Made by a program: the position numbers and the translations under genes. A DNA stretch of 64,000 nt from Dactylonectria macrodidyma. Its lineage: Eukaryota > Ascomycota > Sordariomycetes > Hypocreales > Nectriaceae. Below, one piece after another: positions 22,893 through 34,548 of this stretch (position 1 is its first letter; each line of letters begins with the position of its first letter). The DNA lies in assembly GCA_020744425.1 (NCBI GenBank), contig JAGMUV010000018.1, forward strand, positions 186,001-250,000. Reading direction: 5' to 3'. The notes beneath the pieces are model-generated. The model saw only the letters and a list, made by a program, of their open reading frames with translations, was not told the origin of the DNA and made no database searches.

Positions 22893-25061
22893 ATGGCGAG
22901 AAAACTTAATGTTCTCGTCTACATAGGTATTTCCTAACTGAGATATCTATTCAAACGACCTGTTCTTATTGTGCATAGGTTCAGGGGTATCCTCGGATTC
23001 TGCGAAGAATTGCATGCTCACCCTCCGCGGGCTCCTGTTCCCCAAATATGCCATTATCCCCATTGAGGAAACTACGATTGCACAGGAGCCATGGGCACCG
23101 AGTTGCGCTTTGTTTGTCATACCGAGTAGCGGGGATCAGCCTCAATCTCGTGTGTTGAATAGTGATGCTAGCCGACGCATCCATGATTATGTACGGACTG
23201 GAGGGGCGTGCCTAGAATTTTGTTCTGGTGGCTTCTCTCGTTGTTACAAACCCGACAATGAGGCCGAACGACGGTCACAAGATGCGACTGATAATCAGAG
23301 CTGGCTCCCTTCCTTCCACACGCGTCAGGTTGCGCCTGGTGGACTCAGTGATAACGACGAGACTATAGGAACGGTGTCATTAAAGATCAGGGCGAATGCA
23401 TTCAAGGAAGAAACTATAAAGTCCATGATTTCGTACTCATCTGGTACGAGGGTGTCTATGAACGCCAAAGGTGGCCACTGCACCGATGCCGATGTGCTGG
23501 CAGCGTATGATGATGAGGCGGATAATACCAACAGAGCGGCTGTGTCAATTTGCAGTGTTGGTGATGGGAAAGCTATGTTCATATGTCCTCAACTTGAGTA
23601 AGTTGTGCTCGTACCTTAGGAGATTTCATGGCTGATCATACGCTAGAATCTCCGCGGCGGATCTCAAGTCTCAAATAGCATTAGCCGCAAACGATGCGCT
23701 TATCGCTACACTCTCTGCAACCGAGGCTTCCCGACTTGCATTCCTGAGAAGCTGCCTTGATCGCTTGGGTATCGACGCTAGTGGAGAGAACACGGCCACT
23801 CCTGCTTTGACCGATTTGCACCTGTCTACCATTGACTATGCTCACATGATGGAGCTTCTTTACTCCTGGGAAGATATTTCCGATAGAAAGGATGGACAGG
23901 TGTTGCTAAGAGGAGGGGCTGATATCTTTCAGCTCCTCAATGACGACGCCGATAGTAGTATACCTCCATCGATTGAAAAAGCTGCGAGTAGCAAAGACGT
24001 TACTGAGACTGCGAAGGCTTTCAAATTGATCGCTTATGGTACAATACCAGCTGCTGGTCAAATAGGTGGCAACTTCGACCATCAGCGCTATTACTCCAGC
24101 TTGAAGAAGTATCGACTCATGGAAGCAGATGCCAAAACATGGGGTGATCCCCTCATGTTCGGCGAAGTTGTAACGAGCACTAACACACTCCTGGAGAAGT
24201 ATGAAAGACTTGACAATTCTCAATAATGTATTTCTGACAGAACATTTAGGAACCACGAGCTCTTGGCCAGACTTCCTACGGGCTTTACACTGGCAGCCTT
24301 GACTTCAGTTGCCGCTCGCGGCCGAGGGAAGAATGTCTGGATTGCGCCACCCGGGTCTATCATATTCTCAACCGTCATCAGACATTCTGCTGAACATCTC
24401 ATGACACGACCAATCATATTCATCCAGTACCTCATGTCCATATCCATCATCGAAGCCGTTCTGTCATATGGCACTGGTTATGAGAACCTACCGGTCAAGG
24501 TCAAATGGCCCAATGATATATGTATGTGGAGTCACTTGACCGCGGTTGCAGAACTGACATGGAGTAGATGCGCGTGATCCAAACGGGTCGGACGAGAAAT
24601 CCGAATACGTCAAGATTGGTGGTTTTCTGACCCATTGCAGTTATTTCAACGGCTCTTATACGGTCGTCATTGGGCTCGGCATGAACACGCTCAGCCCAGG
24701 GCCAACAACATGCATTGCCGATTTACTACCGGCTGGAAGTTCTCCTCTCCACGTGGAATCTCTGATAGCCAGGATTCTTACTCGGCTGGAGTCCAACTAC
24801 GCACAATTCTTGCGCGAGGGGTTTTCATCCGACCTCGAGACCCGGTATTACCGCCACTGGCTGCACTCTGGACAGAACATTCGCCTAGAGTCAGAAGGTG
24901 GATTGCGAGCCCGAGTTCTAGGTATCACGAGCGATTGGGGCATGTTACGAGTTGAAGAAGTACGTGGTGATGGAACAGGAACTGGAAAGATCTGGGCGTT
25001 GCACAATGATGAGAATAGCTTTGATTATTGGAAGGGTTTAGTGAGGAAGAAGTTGTTGTGA
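22893..25061 (+). CDS. Biotin--protein ligase (holocarboxylase synthetase)
   Basis: Five exons: 22893-22926, 22979-23597, 23647-24198, 24250-24521 and 24568-25061; the sum is 1971 nt and encodes 656 aa with consistent phases. Residues 1-220 form the BPL_N glutamine-amidotransferase-like domain (LNVLVYIGSGVSS). The ligase catalytic domain runs from about 380: TSTNTLLEK, the biotin/AMP loop, KWPNDI, then VKIGGFL, followed by the C-terminal beta domain. Fungal BPL1 enzymes have this architecture and similar length. The enzyme makes biotinyl-AMP and attaches biotin to a lysine of carboxylases. The loop reads AARGRGKNVW, so the first glycine of the usual GRGRG is Ala425. That may alter affinity. 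It could be the sole BPL1 or a paralogue. Confidence 0.88.
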
Positions 25062-26206
25062 TATCGCACGTTCGATGAGACATGGACAATTCACGAGGTA
25101 GAAGAATGTTGATGTTTTTCATTGAGGCAAGGATTCCGTACGCGTCACGTTTCTATAAAGGGTTAAAAATATATCTAGAGAGAAAGATATATGGATGCGT
25201 GGTTTCAATCAGTTACACGGGCGCGCGCGGATGGTTTGCAAAGAATGAGTGCACAAAAAAATTGTCCGTTGGATGCTCATGGGCGTGATGTGATGGCTGA
25301 GTAGAAGCAACAGAAGGTCATTGGCGTGGTAGTTTGAGCTGAGGAAGGCGAAGCCAACGTCTGTTCAACCATCAATCTTCAAGAGCTCCTATGGCTGGTC
25401 TCGAGGGCTTTCTAATATCCTACATTTCAACAGTGACGAGCCTTCTCTCCCTTAATCATGTTCAGGAGTGGTAGAATAATTAATTACTACTTGGGTTGAT
25501 GCGACCGATGAATTTCCCCTGTTATAATATATTTTATCCCCTTGTTAGATAGTCTATAATTGTTGAAGAGAGAAAATTCTCCTATCATAAACCTCTGCCT
25601 TATAAAATCCAACTTACGAATGCCATAGTACTTCAGTGAATTAGAGCGTGGAATTTTCGTGTGCCCGCCGCGGGTCGTATCAAGGGGGTCTCATCATTTC
25701 ATCCAGCTCAACCCCTTGTTGAGGAACAACCTCCCCTAGTAGTTACTCTATGCTACTGCAAAACAACGGCAGGTTGTTGTGATTGGGTGCGTCTATAGGC
25801 AACGCTTGCCACAGGTGCTGTAGTTTGGTGAAGGATTCAGGAAGAGAATAACATCTAATTCACGTAGAAGTGCCTTGGCGTTGAGATGACCAAGTCGAAG
25901 AAGGATCACTTTTTCAGTGACAAGTGACCCCTTAGTAGCCTTATCTATTTATTGACTACCTGTGGTAGATACAAGCTCCGGTGAATCAAAAATGCATACT
26001 TGTGTGTGATGCAATGGAATGCAAAGAACACGCAAAAGTGGCAGTGAAGCGGAGGGTTTCGATGACAGGATATCGCACATAAATGTCTATCTGGGTCCAA
26101 AAGGGTCTGAACTTTCTACCAGGTTAAAAAAGTCCATAACAGCAACAAACGTTATCACCTAACCACTTCTCGCTACTTAGTTGGCTGTCAAGTTCACTAC
26201 TATATC
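25062..26206. other. Intergenic, no gene seen
   Basis: AT-richer sequence with no open frame of note. GCGCGCGCG at about 25221 is a small CG run. Nothing else recognised. Confidence 0.45.
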
Positions 26207-26443
26207 ATGTGCAACTGGGTTTGGTTCCAGTGCAAATACTGCACATACAAGATCATCACCGGCATAAAGCAATGCTCCCGCTTCAAGCTGCAAAAGGAGC
26301 TGGCGGCAGCACGAAACATACCGGCTAGTGTTGATGCAGAATGCATTGACATGAACGAAAAGGAAAAGAAAATAGGGGGCGAACTGGCCACCGCCCAATG
26401 CATGAATCCGAAGTGCCCTTCAAAGAAGCCTGCAGAGAAGTAG
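26207..26443 (+). CDS. Small cysteine-containing hypothetical protein
   Basis: A 78-codon open frame from ATG at 26207. It has paired cysteines at both ends (QCKYC, residues 8-12, and CMNPKC near 64-69) plus single cysteines in between, with a charged helix in the middle. The spacing suggests a small zinc-binding fold, and such short CxxC proteins occur in many Sordariomycetes as uncharacterised genes. There is no signal peptide. The overlapping minus-strand frames are less protein-like. No function can be given. Confidence 0.45.
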   Translation: MCNWVWFQCKYCTYKIITGIKQCSRFKLQKELAAARNIPASVDAECIDMNEKEKKIGGELATAQCMNPKCPSKKPAEK

Positions 26444-26999
26444 GAGGACAGCAGTCCCTACAGGATAACTTATTTAAAATGGGAAAACTGTTCTCCTGGC
26501 GATCCTATTCATTGGTGGTTATGCAGATTGACCTTCGTCGAGAGGAGCGACCTGTGCCAAGCTGAAAATCAGTGGTCATCAATGGTGGGATGGGAAAGTT
26601 TCATGTAGGGGAGTGCTTGGGATATGATGAGAAACAAAGAAAGTTGCTTGATAGACTACAAACAAAAGTTTCCAATCTTATGTGAAAATATTCACAATTG
26701 ATTCGAGATGTTATATGATGAATGCTGCCGTGCTGGGGTTGCCAATCACCGTGGTCTATCTTTGAGGAACGGACAGGGTGTTCTGATCTGAACAAATATC
26801 ACGACTCAAACAGAGACGACAGACTAGCTGAGAGGAGATTTTGTTGTCTAGTGTCAAGGCGCGTTATGCTTGAAGAGAGGCGAGCAACAGACCGCGGAGT
26901 GTATGCATAAACACCGACTCAGACGTCCCTCACAAGTCGTAATGTCACCCAGGGCCAGGCGTACACCCTTTGCCACCAATTCAAGCTAGACACAGGCAT
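26444..26999. other. Intergenic, no gene seen
   Basis: Short overlapping frames only. Confidence 0.4.
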
Positions 27000-28590
27000 T
27001 AGCCGGTACCTTGCGGCAAATTATAAGAGAATAATTTACAAACTCTTTCGCCCCGCGAGACGAGGATGCAAGGTCTAGCTTCTACCGACGATAGTGATAT
27101 GCTTGCCGTCTACAAAGTCCGCTGAGTGTGCCCTGTAGCGATTAGTAGAACACAGGTGGACTACAGTCACTTGATGGCAGCGCTTAAGACTTACCACTAT
27201 ACCCAGGATAGATATTCATTGGCGTAAACCCAGGTTGCGGCTCGAAAAGATCTCTCATCCACTCTGCCGCGCCTCCTGTGTTGCCCAAGCCGCAGACTGC
27301 CTCCATGTGCACGATTGGGACGGGGTGGAAATTTTGAAATCCCGAGTTTGTTCCCGTGGGATCCACAAACAACGCGCGAGGATCAGTATGGTATGTTTTG
27401 TTTACTCTGCTGTCAGGACGACACTTGCCCTGTTGCTCGGCATGCTCGTGAATGCTTCAAAGTTCGTGCAGAGACGGGAGGCGAGCACCAGCCCAACGCG
27501 CATACCCCTGTACCGCGTTGAACGACGCCATCACAGGCCAGTCCAAGGCTTGATTCAGGGGTACAAGGCCCCAGACAGTCTTGACGGCGTGACTAGAGAT
27601 GAAACCTTTACAGTGTGTCACTCCATAGGCACCTGGAGTTCGTTGCTGTTCGGCTCCAGGTAGCTGGAATCTCCAGGTTCTTAGTAGCAATCAAATACAC
27701 TGCGTACTCGCCGTTGCTGATCGGTCTAACTTGGACCTCGAAGCTGTGTGCACTTGCGTGTCGTAAGGCTCGCGTTCATTACCCCATGCGAAAAATCGGC
27801 TTGGCGCTTCGTCTGTCTTGGAGTCATGAAACCCGATAGTAAAGGTCTGTGGTGGGAGGTAGAACCATGTATTAGCGACGCGATCTCGAGAAGCTGCTTC
27901 GAGCATTGCAAAATCAGGCTTGGAGAGTCCAGGAGGAGGTTGAATGTTGGGACTTTGTATGGTCATGAGAAAAGTTTCGACGTGAAGGGCTTTCACTGTG
28001 TCAACTAGAGGCGATTCATTCAATGCAGGTCACAGTCTTACCCTCGTGCTCAAAACCGATCCAAAGAGCGCGGCCAACCCAGCGATTTCGGTAGGCCTCG
28101 CCTGTGTCATAGAGACGCCTAATGCGCATTCTTACTCGCTCGCGATACATCAGAATGTCTTTCAGCTGAGGGAAGACGTCCGGAAGTTCACTGTGAGAAT
28201 GGCATATCGATGGGTCATCAATATCCGGGTCAATGCCTAGTTCGAAAATGTTGTGATAGTACGCCGGCTCAGGGGGCGCGCTGTCAGTCACCCTGGCTAG
28301 ATGAATGCCCTCACTAGGTACTTGGCTTAGTGACCTGCATTAATTATGTCTATAAGATACTCACAAGGTCGGGATGTGTCCGGGATAGAAGATGAGAGGG
28401 TTGCGTAACGGGATCGGTTGCTCCATTAGGGCGTCAGGAGAGATCATCTTGGTTGTGACGAGATCCCAGACCTTCCATAGATGTTGCCATTCTGACAAGG
28501 GACGGGCGCATGCGCGTAATCATTGGGCCTCCGAGGAAAGGCATACTCGTTGTTCGAGACTAAAGACCCCATCGTGCCTGGGGAATAGCA
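27000..28590 (-). pseudogene. EgtB/Egt1-like ergothioneine sulfoxide synthase, broken
   Basis: Minus-strand text follows the DinB plus FGE-sulfatase half of fungal Egt1. It begins EWQHLWKVWDLVTTKM near 28500. A normal intron ends before EGIHLARVTD, and a second (28041 down to 27990) restores the iron-binding HEALHVE (HX3HXE). After RFFAWGNEREPYD there is a frameshift near 27750 and another near 27660. TGA replaces an expected codon after RLPSLHEL at about 27456. A further intron precedes DFVDGKHITIVG, after which a Trp codon is TAG. The N-terminal methyltransferase domain of Egt1 is not found upstream. Egt1 links ergothioneine precursor and cysteine using iron and oxygen. This copy is dead, although several splice sites and the metal motif survive, so decay seems recent. 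Confidence 0.8.
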
Positions 28591-28929
28591 ATAGGTCACA
28601 GGTATTGACTGACGTTCGTGTCGAGGGGGACACTGATTAGCATTAACCTTGTCAACTACTGTATGACGTCATATCGTCATTCTGAATGTCAACTGAGACA
28701 TTGGTTTTCCGCGGGCCACTGAAGAGGCAGTATATGATCAACAGGATCCGCAACAACTTCATATCTGGGTTGGCTCACATAGCCTTCTCCAAAGCCGACG
28801 CCCGAAGGCGGCATTCGACTTTCATGCATTCTTTCTTGATTGAATGATGCCTAATCTTATTACTCTAGTTCGACCGGATGCGAATAGCTGCTAAATGGCA
28901 TTTGCTCGGGTCAGTGGCCTGTAGGGCCT

Positions 28930-30732
28930 TCAAATCTCCTGCGCAAGCTTGCTGCGAGCCCTGAGCTTGTGCCCATACTTGAACATGACAAATGGAATTA
29001 GGCTCAGCCCCGTACCAAACAAAGCTAGAATCAATCCGGCATACTGACTCCCAACATTGTGAAAGAAGGCATTTGCGAACAAGGGCGTGACAGCTCCTAA
29101 TGTGTTTCTCATCAATCCCTGGCCAGCAATCGCCGAGGAAGCACTCTCGCCGTAACAGTCGGCCGTGTAGCTATACGTGCTCTCAAACACAAAGTAGACT
29201 CCGAATGCAATGGGTGCGAGTCCAATGACGGGGCCAACCCACGACAGAAACGAGTATTGCGTGAAGCTATAGATGAAGAGTCCAATGGGCAGGAAAACTG
29301 CACCGTACATGGCTCCGTACAGACGGGCTTCAGGAGTCACCTTGACGCTGGCGTCAGCGACGAGGCGATCGAACTTACGCATTTGAAGATGATGGGCCAT
29401 CCATCCAAGTGTGGTACCCACACAAAGCGAGATGTACGGAAGACCGCTGACACCTTCGGACCATCCGTGGTTTTCGGTGAATGTGATGGGAATCACCGAG
29501 AGAAAGAGAAAGACGACAGCCCAGCAGAAGGCGATCCAAAGTCCAAAAGCAAAGACAACTGGCTCTGTCACCAACATGTGGATTGCCTTGACCGAGCTGG
29601 CCTTCAACATGGACTCGAGACTCGGCGTCAGAATATCACCAGCCGACACGTATCGTTCGTCGCCCGTCGCCTTCCTCAGAGCTTTGGCCCGCTTATGGAG
29701 GGCAACGCCGCCGCGTGTCTCGGGGAAGTAGAAGACGATGAGGAGGAGTAGGGGAACATTGGCGAGGCCTTGGATGCCCTCGATCCAACGCCACCCGAGA
29801 GCTTGATCAATGAAGCCAGCGTAGATAGGTGCAGCGACCGTGCCGAAGATGGCGACGTAGCTGAACATGGCCATGGGGCGACCGCGGTGCTGAGGCTCAT
29901 ACATATCGTCAAATGTACCTCCGACGAGGATAGTGCCGACGCAACCAAAAAGGCCAAGCAGAAGCCGAAGCCCGATGATGGTTTCAATGTTCTGGGCAAG
30001 TGCTAAGCCTATGAACAAGAGCGAGAAGCAGAAGAAGGAGCTTGCGTAGACGACTTTGCGACCAACCAGCTCACAGAAGGGGGCCAGAACCATGGGCGCT
30101 ACGGCACAGCTGATGTTGAAAGTGAAGAGACCCAGTTGGCCTTGAATGTTTGATGCGTCGAGGTCTTTGACCATACTGCTGATGCCAGAGCTGTACGCTG
30201 TGGTTGCGAGGCCGATGAATAGGGTCATCAGATTGAGAATGGTCGAGATGGACCGCTTGTACCATCGGTTCCAGTTGAATGGGTTCTCCTTGTCGCCGGT
30301 GGAAAAGCCGAGTACAATGTATTCCTTTCCATCTTCATACACCGTCTCTGTCAGTGTGAGAGGCATGTCGATGTCGACCGTTGTGATGGGGCCGCAGTCG
30401 GAGTCAATTTCTTCGTTGGTGCTGTCGACATATTTCCCGCCCACGATCCGCCCAGACCGGGGGTTTGCTTTCTCCGTCTCATTCTTGCTAACGCCCTCCA
30501 AGTCTGTGGTCTCGGGATCAGAATGATCCTTGCTCCATGTACTGTTCGCTCTCGAGGGGGCAACCGAAGGGACAGCCGTCGAGTTCTTCCGAGACGGTCC
30601 ACCAACCCACGAGTTTGCCCGTGAGTTGGCGAAGAAGCTCGTGGGTCGTGAAGCGAAGGGCGAGCCTGGCACGCCTAGAGGCGATGTTGGCCTTGAAGAT
30701 GGCGCTGAAAACGATGGGAGATAGTTCGACAT
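28930..30732 (-). CDS. MFS multidrug/toxin exporter (DHA1-type)
   Basis: A single-exon 600-aa transporter. The first ATG is at 30732; the frame extends further only through a TTG. Residues 1-150 are a Ser/Pro-rich cytosolic tail, then come about twelve membrane spans. The loop between spans 2 and 3 has the MFS signature as ELVGRKVVY, and the region between spans 4 and 5 reads RLLLGLFGCVGTILVGGTFD. The central loop is charged. FNWNRWYKR just before the first span is typical of fungal DHA1 drug:proton antiporters related to Flu1/Tpo-type proteins. It should sit in the plasma membrane and export small toxic molecules. It lies on the same strand as the P450 and Egt1-like relic, suggesting a metabolic group. 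Confidence 0.9.
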   Translation of the reverse strand: MSNYLPSFSAPSSRPTSPLGVPGSPFASRPTSFFANSRANSWVGGPSRKNSTAVPSVAPSRANSTWSKDHSDPETTDLEGVSKNETEKANPRSGRIVGGKYVDSTNEEIDSDCGPITTVDIDMPLTLTETVYEDGKEYIVLGFSTGDKENPFNWNRWYKRSISTILNLMTLFIGLATTAYSSGISSMVKDLDASNIQGQLGLFTFNISCAVAPMVLAPFCELVGRKVVYASSFFCFSLLFIGLALAQNIETIIGLRLLLGLFGCVGTILVGGTFDDMYEPQHRGRPMAMFSYVAIFGTVAAPIYAGFIDQALGWRWIEGIQGLANVPLLLLIVFYFPETRGGVALHKRAKALRKATGDERYVSAGDILTPSLESMLKASSVKAIHMLVTEPVVFAFGLWIAFCWAVVFLFLSVIPITFTENHGWSEGVSGLPYISLCVGTTLGWMAHHLQMRKFDRLVADASVKVTPEARLYGAMYGAVFLPIGLFIYSFTQYSFLSWVGPVIGLAPIAFGVYFVFESTYSYTADCYGESASSAIAGQGLMRNTLGAVTPLFANAFFHNVGSQYAGLILALFGTGLSLIPFVMFKYGHKLRARSKLAQEI

Positions 30733-31642
30733 GGTGGTTGCGTGAGTGGTAAGAGGTTTACAGGAGCGGCTGGACGACAAATTTGTACTTATGAGTTACG
30801 AGTTTTCCCATGCCATGACTTTTATGAGAACCCTCTTTTCTTATCATAGCACGTTCCATCCTGTTACATATGTTTGGCTGCTGCAGTGGAGCTGAGTTGT
30901 GTGGTCCACTTTACGACCATGAAGACGCCGAGGACTGTGGGTTGAAGTTCGCTTCCACGAAGCCACGGTGCACGCAGCAGTGTATTGTCTTTTAACTGCA
31001 CTCATACCTCCACTGAGTTATTGAACGACTTGTGTTCCGACGTGACTTGAAAGCATTTCCATATGCGCCTCGAAAGTTTGTCATGTGAGCCTGGCATCAA
31101 ACAACATTGCTAACTCGGTGAGGCCGCTCTCGGTGAGCGGTGGCATCTCGGTCCATTCTATTCAGCTAAACTGGAGCCGTGCTACGGAAGCTGCGGGGCG
31201 GGTCCCGGACCGACAGAGCATAAGTTACCCAGTATGACGTCTTAGGTTGAGATAAAGCCATCTAGCGTCAATAACGGGCTTGGCTGAAAATTTTGAGGAT
31301 ATGGCATATTGAGTAATGCCCCTAATAACGTCACTTATTGCCACGACCGACTCGACACGTGGCATTGTCCTGGACCGGAAGCTTGCCGGCCTGACACATA
31401 TGAATATCCTTCTATGGTATGGCAAAATCGCCCACCATAGACCCAGCCCTCTTTGGTCGGAGAAGCAAAAGCTAGCAGCTTAGGGCCCTCGCTGCCCGCC
31501 CCACCAGTCTCAAGGATGAAATCAGGCGTACTTCGTTTTTTAACACCATCGAACTGTGAAATGGATATTTTGGTCCTGAATCGTTGACTACCTACTTCCA
31601 ATTGACACATCATCTTCTATCGACAATGACTGAGATCTAACA
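30733..31642. other. Intergenic between MFS and P450 genes
   Basis: 910 bp holding the MFS promoter and P450 3' region. No gene seen. Confidence 0.5.
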
Positions 31643-33205
31643 TTATGGTTCGCGTCTCCAAATTTTAATGGGCATCGGACCAACGATCAAATTGAACGCC
31701 TCAAACCTCTTCAACTCAAAATCCACCGTTGGCAAGGCAAAATCATATCGATGGACCAAGCTTGCCAACACAACCTGCTGTTCCAAATACGAGATGTTCC
31801 GCCCAATGCAGCCTCGCGCACCCGTTGTGAATGGAATGAAGAACGGTTCCATTCTTCTCCTCTCCTCTGGGTCAAGCCATCGTTCCGGCTTGAAGGCCTC
31901 TGGGTCGGGAAACAGATCTCCGTTGTGGTGGGCGCCCCAGATAGTCATGGACACGCTCGTATCGCCTGGAATCCATTTGCCGAGAATTTGAGCGCCTTCT
32001 GGTGGTGTGCGTCGCGGAAGACCGGCAGAGACTGGGGGGATGAGACGGAGACCTTCGTCGAGGCAGGCCTTTAGGTATGGAAGGTCTTTGATCTTGTCGT
32101 AGGGCGCAACTTCCTCTCCTTCATCTAAAACAGCCGCAATCTCCGCTCTCAACTTCTTCATTTGGAGCGGATTCTTGATCAAAAGGTCAAGAACGTGAGT
32201 GAGAGCAATAGAAGTCGTGTCGGCGCCAGCGTCAATGATGGCAGAGACTTCGGCAACAATCTCGCCCCATTCGAGGTTGTTAGGTGAACCGGTCTTGTCT
32301 TCCAACAGACACGAGAAGAAATCGTCGAGTTTCTCTCCAGCTTGCCATCTTCTCAACCTCTCGCTGGCTTGTCGGTAGCAAACATCCCCCCATGGCTTGC
32401 TGTCGATCCATGTCTTCTGCCATTTGTTCGGGATGACTTTGCTCGCCCACTCCAACCATGGGTAGAGATCATATTCCCAGACGAAGATTGACTTGGCAAT
32501 TGCGGCACTATTCTGCGCATGACGATATCGAGCTCGATACAGCGTGCCGTCGGGCTTTTCGGCGGTGACTTCGTCGGTACCGGTGTCTAGCAAATCCATA
32601 GTTGCGGATATGGCGATGTAGTTGATGGCCTCAATAGTCCAAAGGTTTATCCAATGGTTGAAGTCGATGGTCAAGTCTTCAGAGGCCGGGATCTCGTTTG
32701 CTTTAAGAGGGAGTGTGCAACGCTTGTCGAAGGCGTCCAGTAGACGTTGCGTAGTAAACTGGACCCTGTACTCCCAGTTCTCCAAGTTCTTGGCAGCGAA
32801 GGCAGCAGACAGAAGCTTACGCTTGCGGCCATGGTCTCCCTTTTCGACAACATCAAATAGGTTTCGGTGGTCACCAGCAAGAACTGATTCCTTGAGATCC
32901 TTGGTGCACCTTGCCCTGTGGCCATAAATGTCCTTGATGGCGTCTGGGTGGTTGAAGGCTAAGGCATTCGGCCCAATCCTCAAGATGGGTTCTCCCCTGC
33001 GCACATGCTCTTCGACCAAGTGCTTAGACCGGTAACCTTGAGAGCTCAGGTAGCAATGTCGCAGGTCGGTCAATGGTGAAAGCCAAGAGTAGTTGGGATA
33101 CTTTCGGAAGCCCTTTCGGTCTAAGAGGTAGATGATGATGGGAAGAATGAAGACGCGGAAAACAGCCGCAGTGACGACTGCTCCAAGCAGAAAGACACCC
33201 AGCAT
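31643..33205 (-). CDS. Cytochrome P450 monooxygenase
   Basis: A single-exon 520-aa microsomal P450. Residues 1-28 are a membrane anchor. The I-helix oxygen-binding motif is AGADTT (326-331), the ExxR motif is EGLR (384-387), PERW lies near 440-443, and the heme loop is FTTGARGCIG (459-468) with Cys466 as axial ligand. All diagnostic residues are present, so it is probably active. It resembles fungal P450s of the benzoate 4-hydroxylase/pisatin demethylase group in general layout, but I cannot assign a CYP family or substrate. Neighbours are an exporter and a broken sulfoxide synthase on the same strand. Confidence 0.92.
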   Translation of the reverse strand: MLGVFLLGAVVTAAVFRVFILPIIIYLLDRKGFRKYPNYSWLSPLTDLRHCYLSSQGYRSKHLVEEHVRRGEPILRIGPNALAFNHPDAIKDIYGHRARCTKDLKESVLAGDHRNLFDVVEKGDHGRKRKLLSAAFAAKNLENWEYRVQFTTQRLLDAFDKRCTLPLKANEIPASEDLTIDFNHWINLWTIEAINYIAISATMDLLDTGTDEVTAEKPDGTLYRARYRHAQNSAAIAKSIFVWEYDLYPWLEWASKVIPNKWQKTWIDSKPWGDVCYRQASERLRRWQAGEKLDDFFSCLLEDKTGSPNNLEWGEIVAEVSAIIDAGADTTSIALTHVLDLLIKNPLQMKKLRAEIAAVLDEGEEVAPYDKIKDLPYLKACLDEGLRLIPPVSAGLPRRTPPEGAQILGKWIPGDTSVSMTIWGAHHNGDLFPDPEAFKPERWLDPEERRRMEPFFIPFTTGARGCIGRNISYLEQQVVLASLVHRYDFALPTVDFELKRFEAFNLIVGPMPIKIWRREP

Positions 33206-34548
33206 GATGGAGATTTAGGATGTGTGAGAGGGGGACTTGAAGTTGCTGATGCTGTGAACGATCTTCTAGTGCGCTCGGCCAGACTCTTATATTCCTGACT
33301 ACTAGAGCCTGCCATGTGCAATTCGATGGAAGCGATTCTGAAAATTGGCCACTAGCCTGACTGACTTGGGGATACTTTCGCCGGCTCTTGTGGAAACCGG
33401 CGAAATACTTCCTAATCCGTCCTGGTCGCAGCCACATTCCACTCTCCCCGCCCTTTAGCTCCCACGAGATTCGTGGAGTTGCGGGGTTAGAATTCATTCA
33501 GGGCCGGTAATTCATCAACGTATTGAGCCTTCGACTTGCATGACGTGTTTGTTAACGCGGGAATTATTTCCCTCCTGGCCTATTTTAGCAACAATAGCCC
33601 CTGTGATATGTTACATGGGCAACAAGTGAAACAATGTCACGCAAACACTTGTGCTGCATACCCAGTTTAACAGAATTCCATGTGACTGGCATCTAATCAC
33701 CTTGGTGTTGGGTTTTGAGAGTTGTCTAAATTGAATCAGACCCTGATGTCGAACATAAGCACTGTGTAGGCGTCGCTTTCCATTGTGTACTTCTCGATAC
33801 ATGAGTGTTCAGCCAGCAGTAGTAGTGCTTCCCCGGACCCCAAAGTGTGGATTGCTTATGATCGAGATTGAGTGGAACCAATCTCATAGTCAGAATATCG
33901 CGCGACCCTTACTTAAAATAGTTGCTTCTCGGCGAGTTAGTTCTGAAAGAAGACGCTTGGACGAAAAGTCGTGGAGAGGATGAACTCGTCACATGGAGTA
34001 GTTCTTTGTAACGAACCTAATGTTCACTTCAAACGTCGTGTGGGGAGCATAGCACGCAAAAATATTATTTATGGTCCATAGATACTGCAGTTTTCTAGCG
34101 TGTGGGATTCGCTATCTATTACGGTACTTTCCGAGATGGTTGTGAGGGGAAGGCGGATACGACAAGGCCATCAATACCTCGATGAATGCCGAAGACCGAA
34201 AACCTACAGTCAAGTCACTGCATTGGGTACTTACGTTGGGGACTCACTTACGTTGTTGGAGTTTCTCTTCTTCGCAGATTTAGTTCTATTTCTCTAAAAC
34301 AAACTCAATATCAAGGGAATAGATGACAGCGTTTCATTTCGTATGAAGGTACACATTTGATTGATAATTGAATTCTTTAGCTATTGCTTTTCACGTACTA
34401 GTCCACCCTCCTCCTCTAGTCACATTGTGACTTTAGCCAATTGCGTCATTCTTGGGGGCTTAGGATTGGCGAGGTGTTGCTTCTGGGATAAACAAACCGC
34501 ATTGTGAAGCAAATTTGTCAAGGTTGCTTTCTGTCGATGGTGGTGGCG
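33206..34548. other. Intergenic, no gene seen
   Basis: 1.3 kb between the P450 start and the WSC gene stop. Short frames only. It must contain the P450 promoter. Confidence 0.5.

Noticed and set aside
29257..29751. 164-codon plus-strand open frame
   Set aside because: Lies antisense inside the MFS gene and has no domain features; it is a mirror of a real coding sequence.
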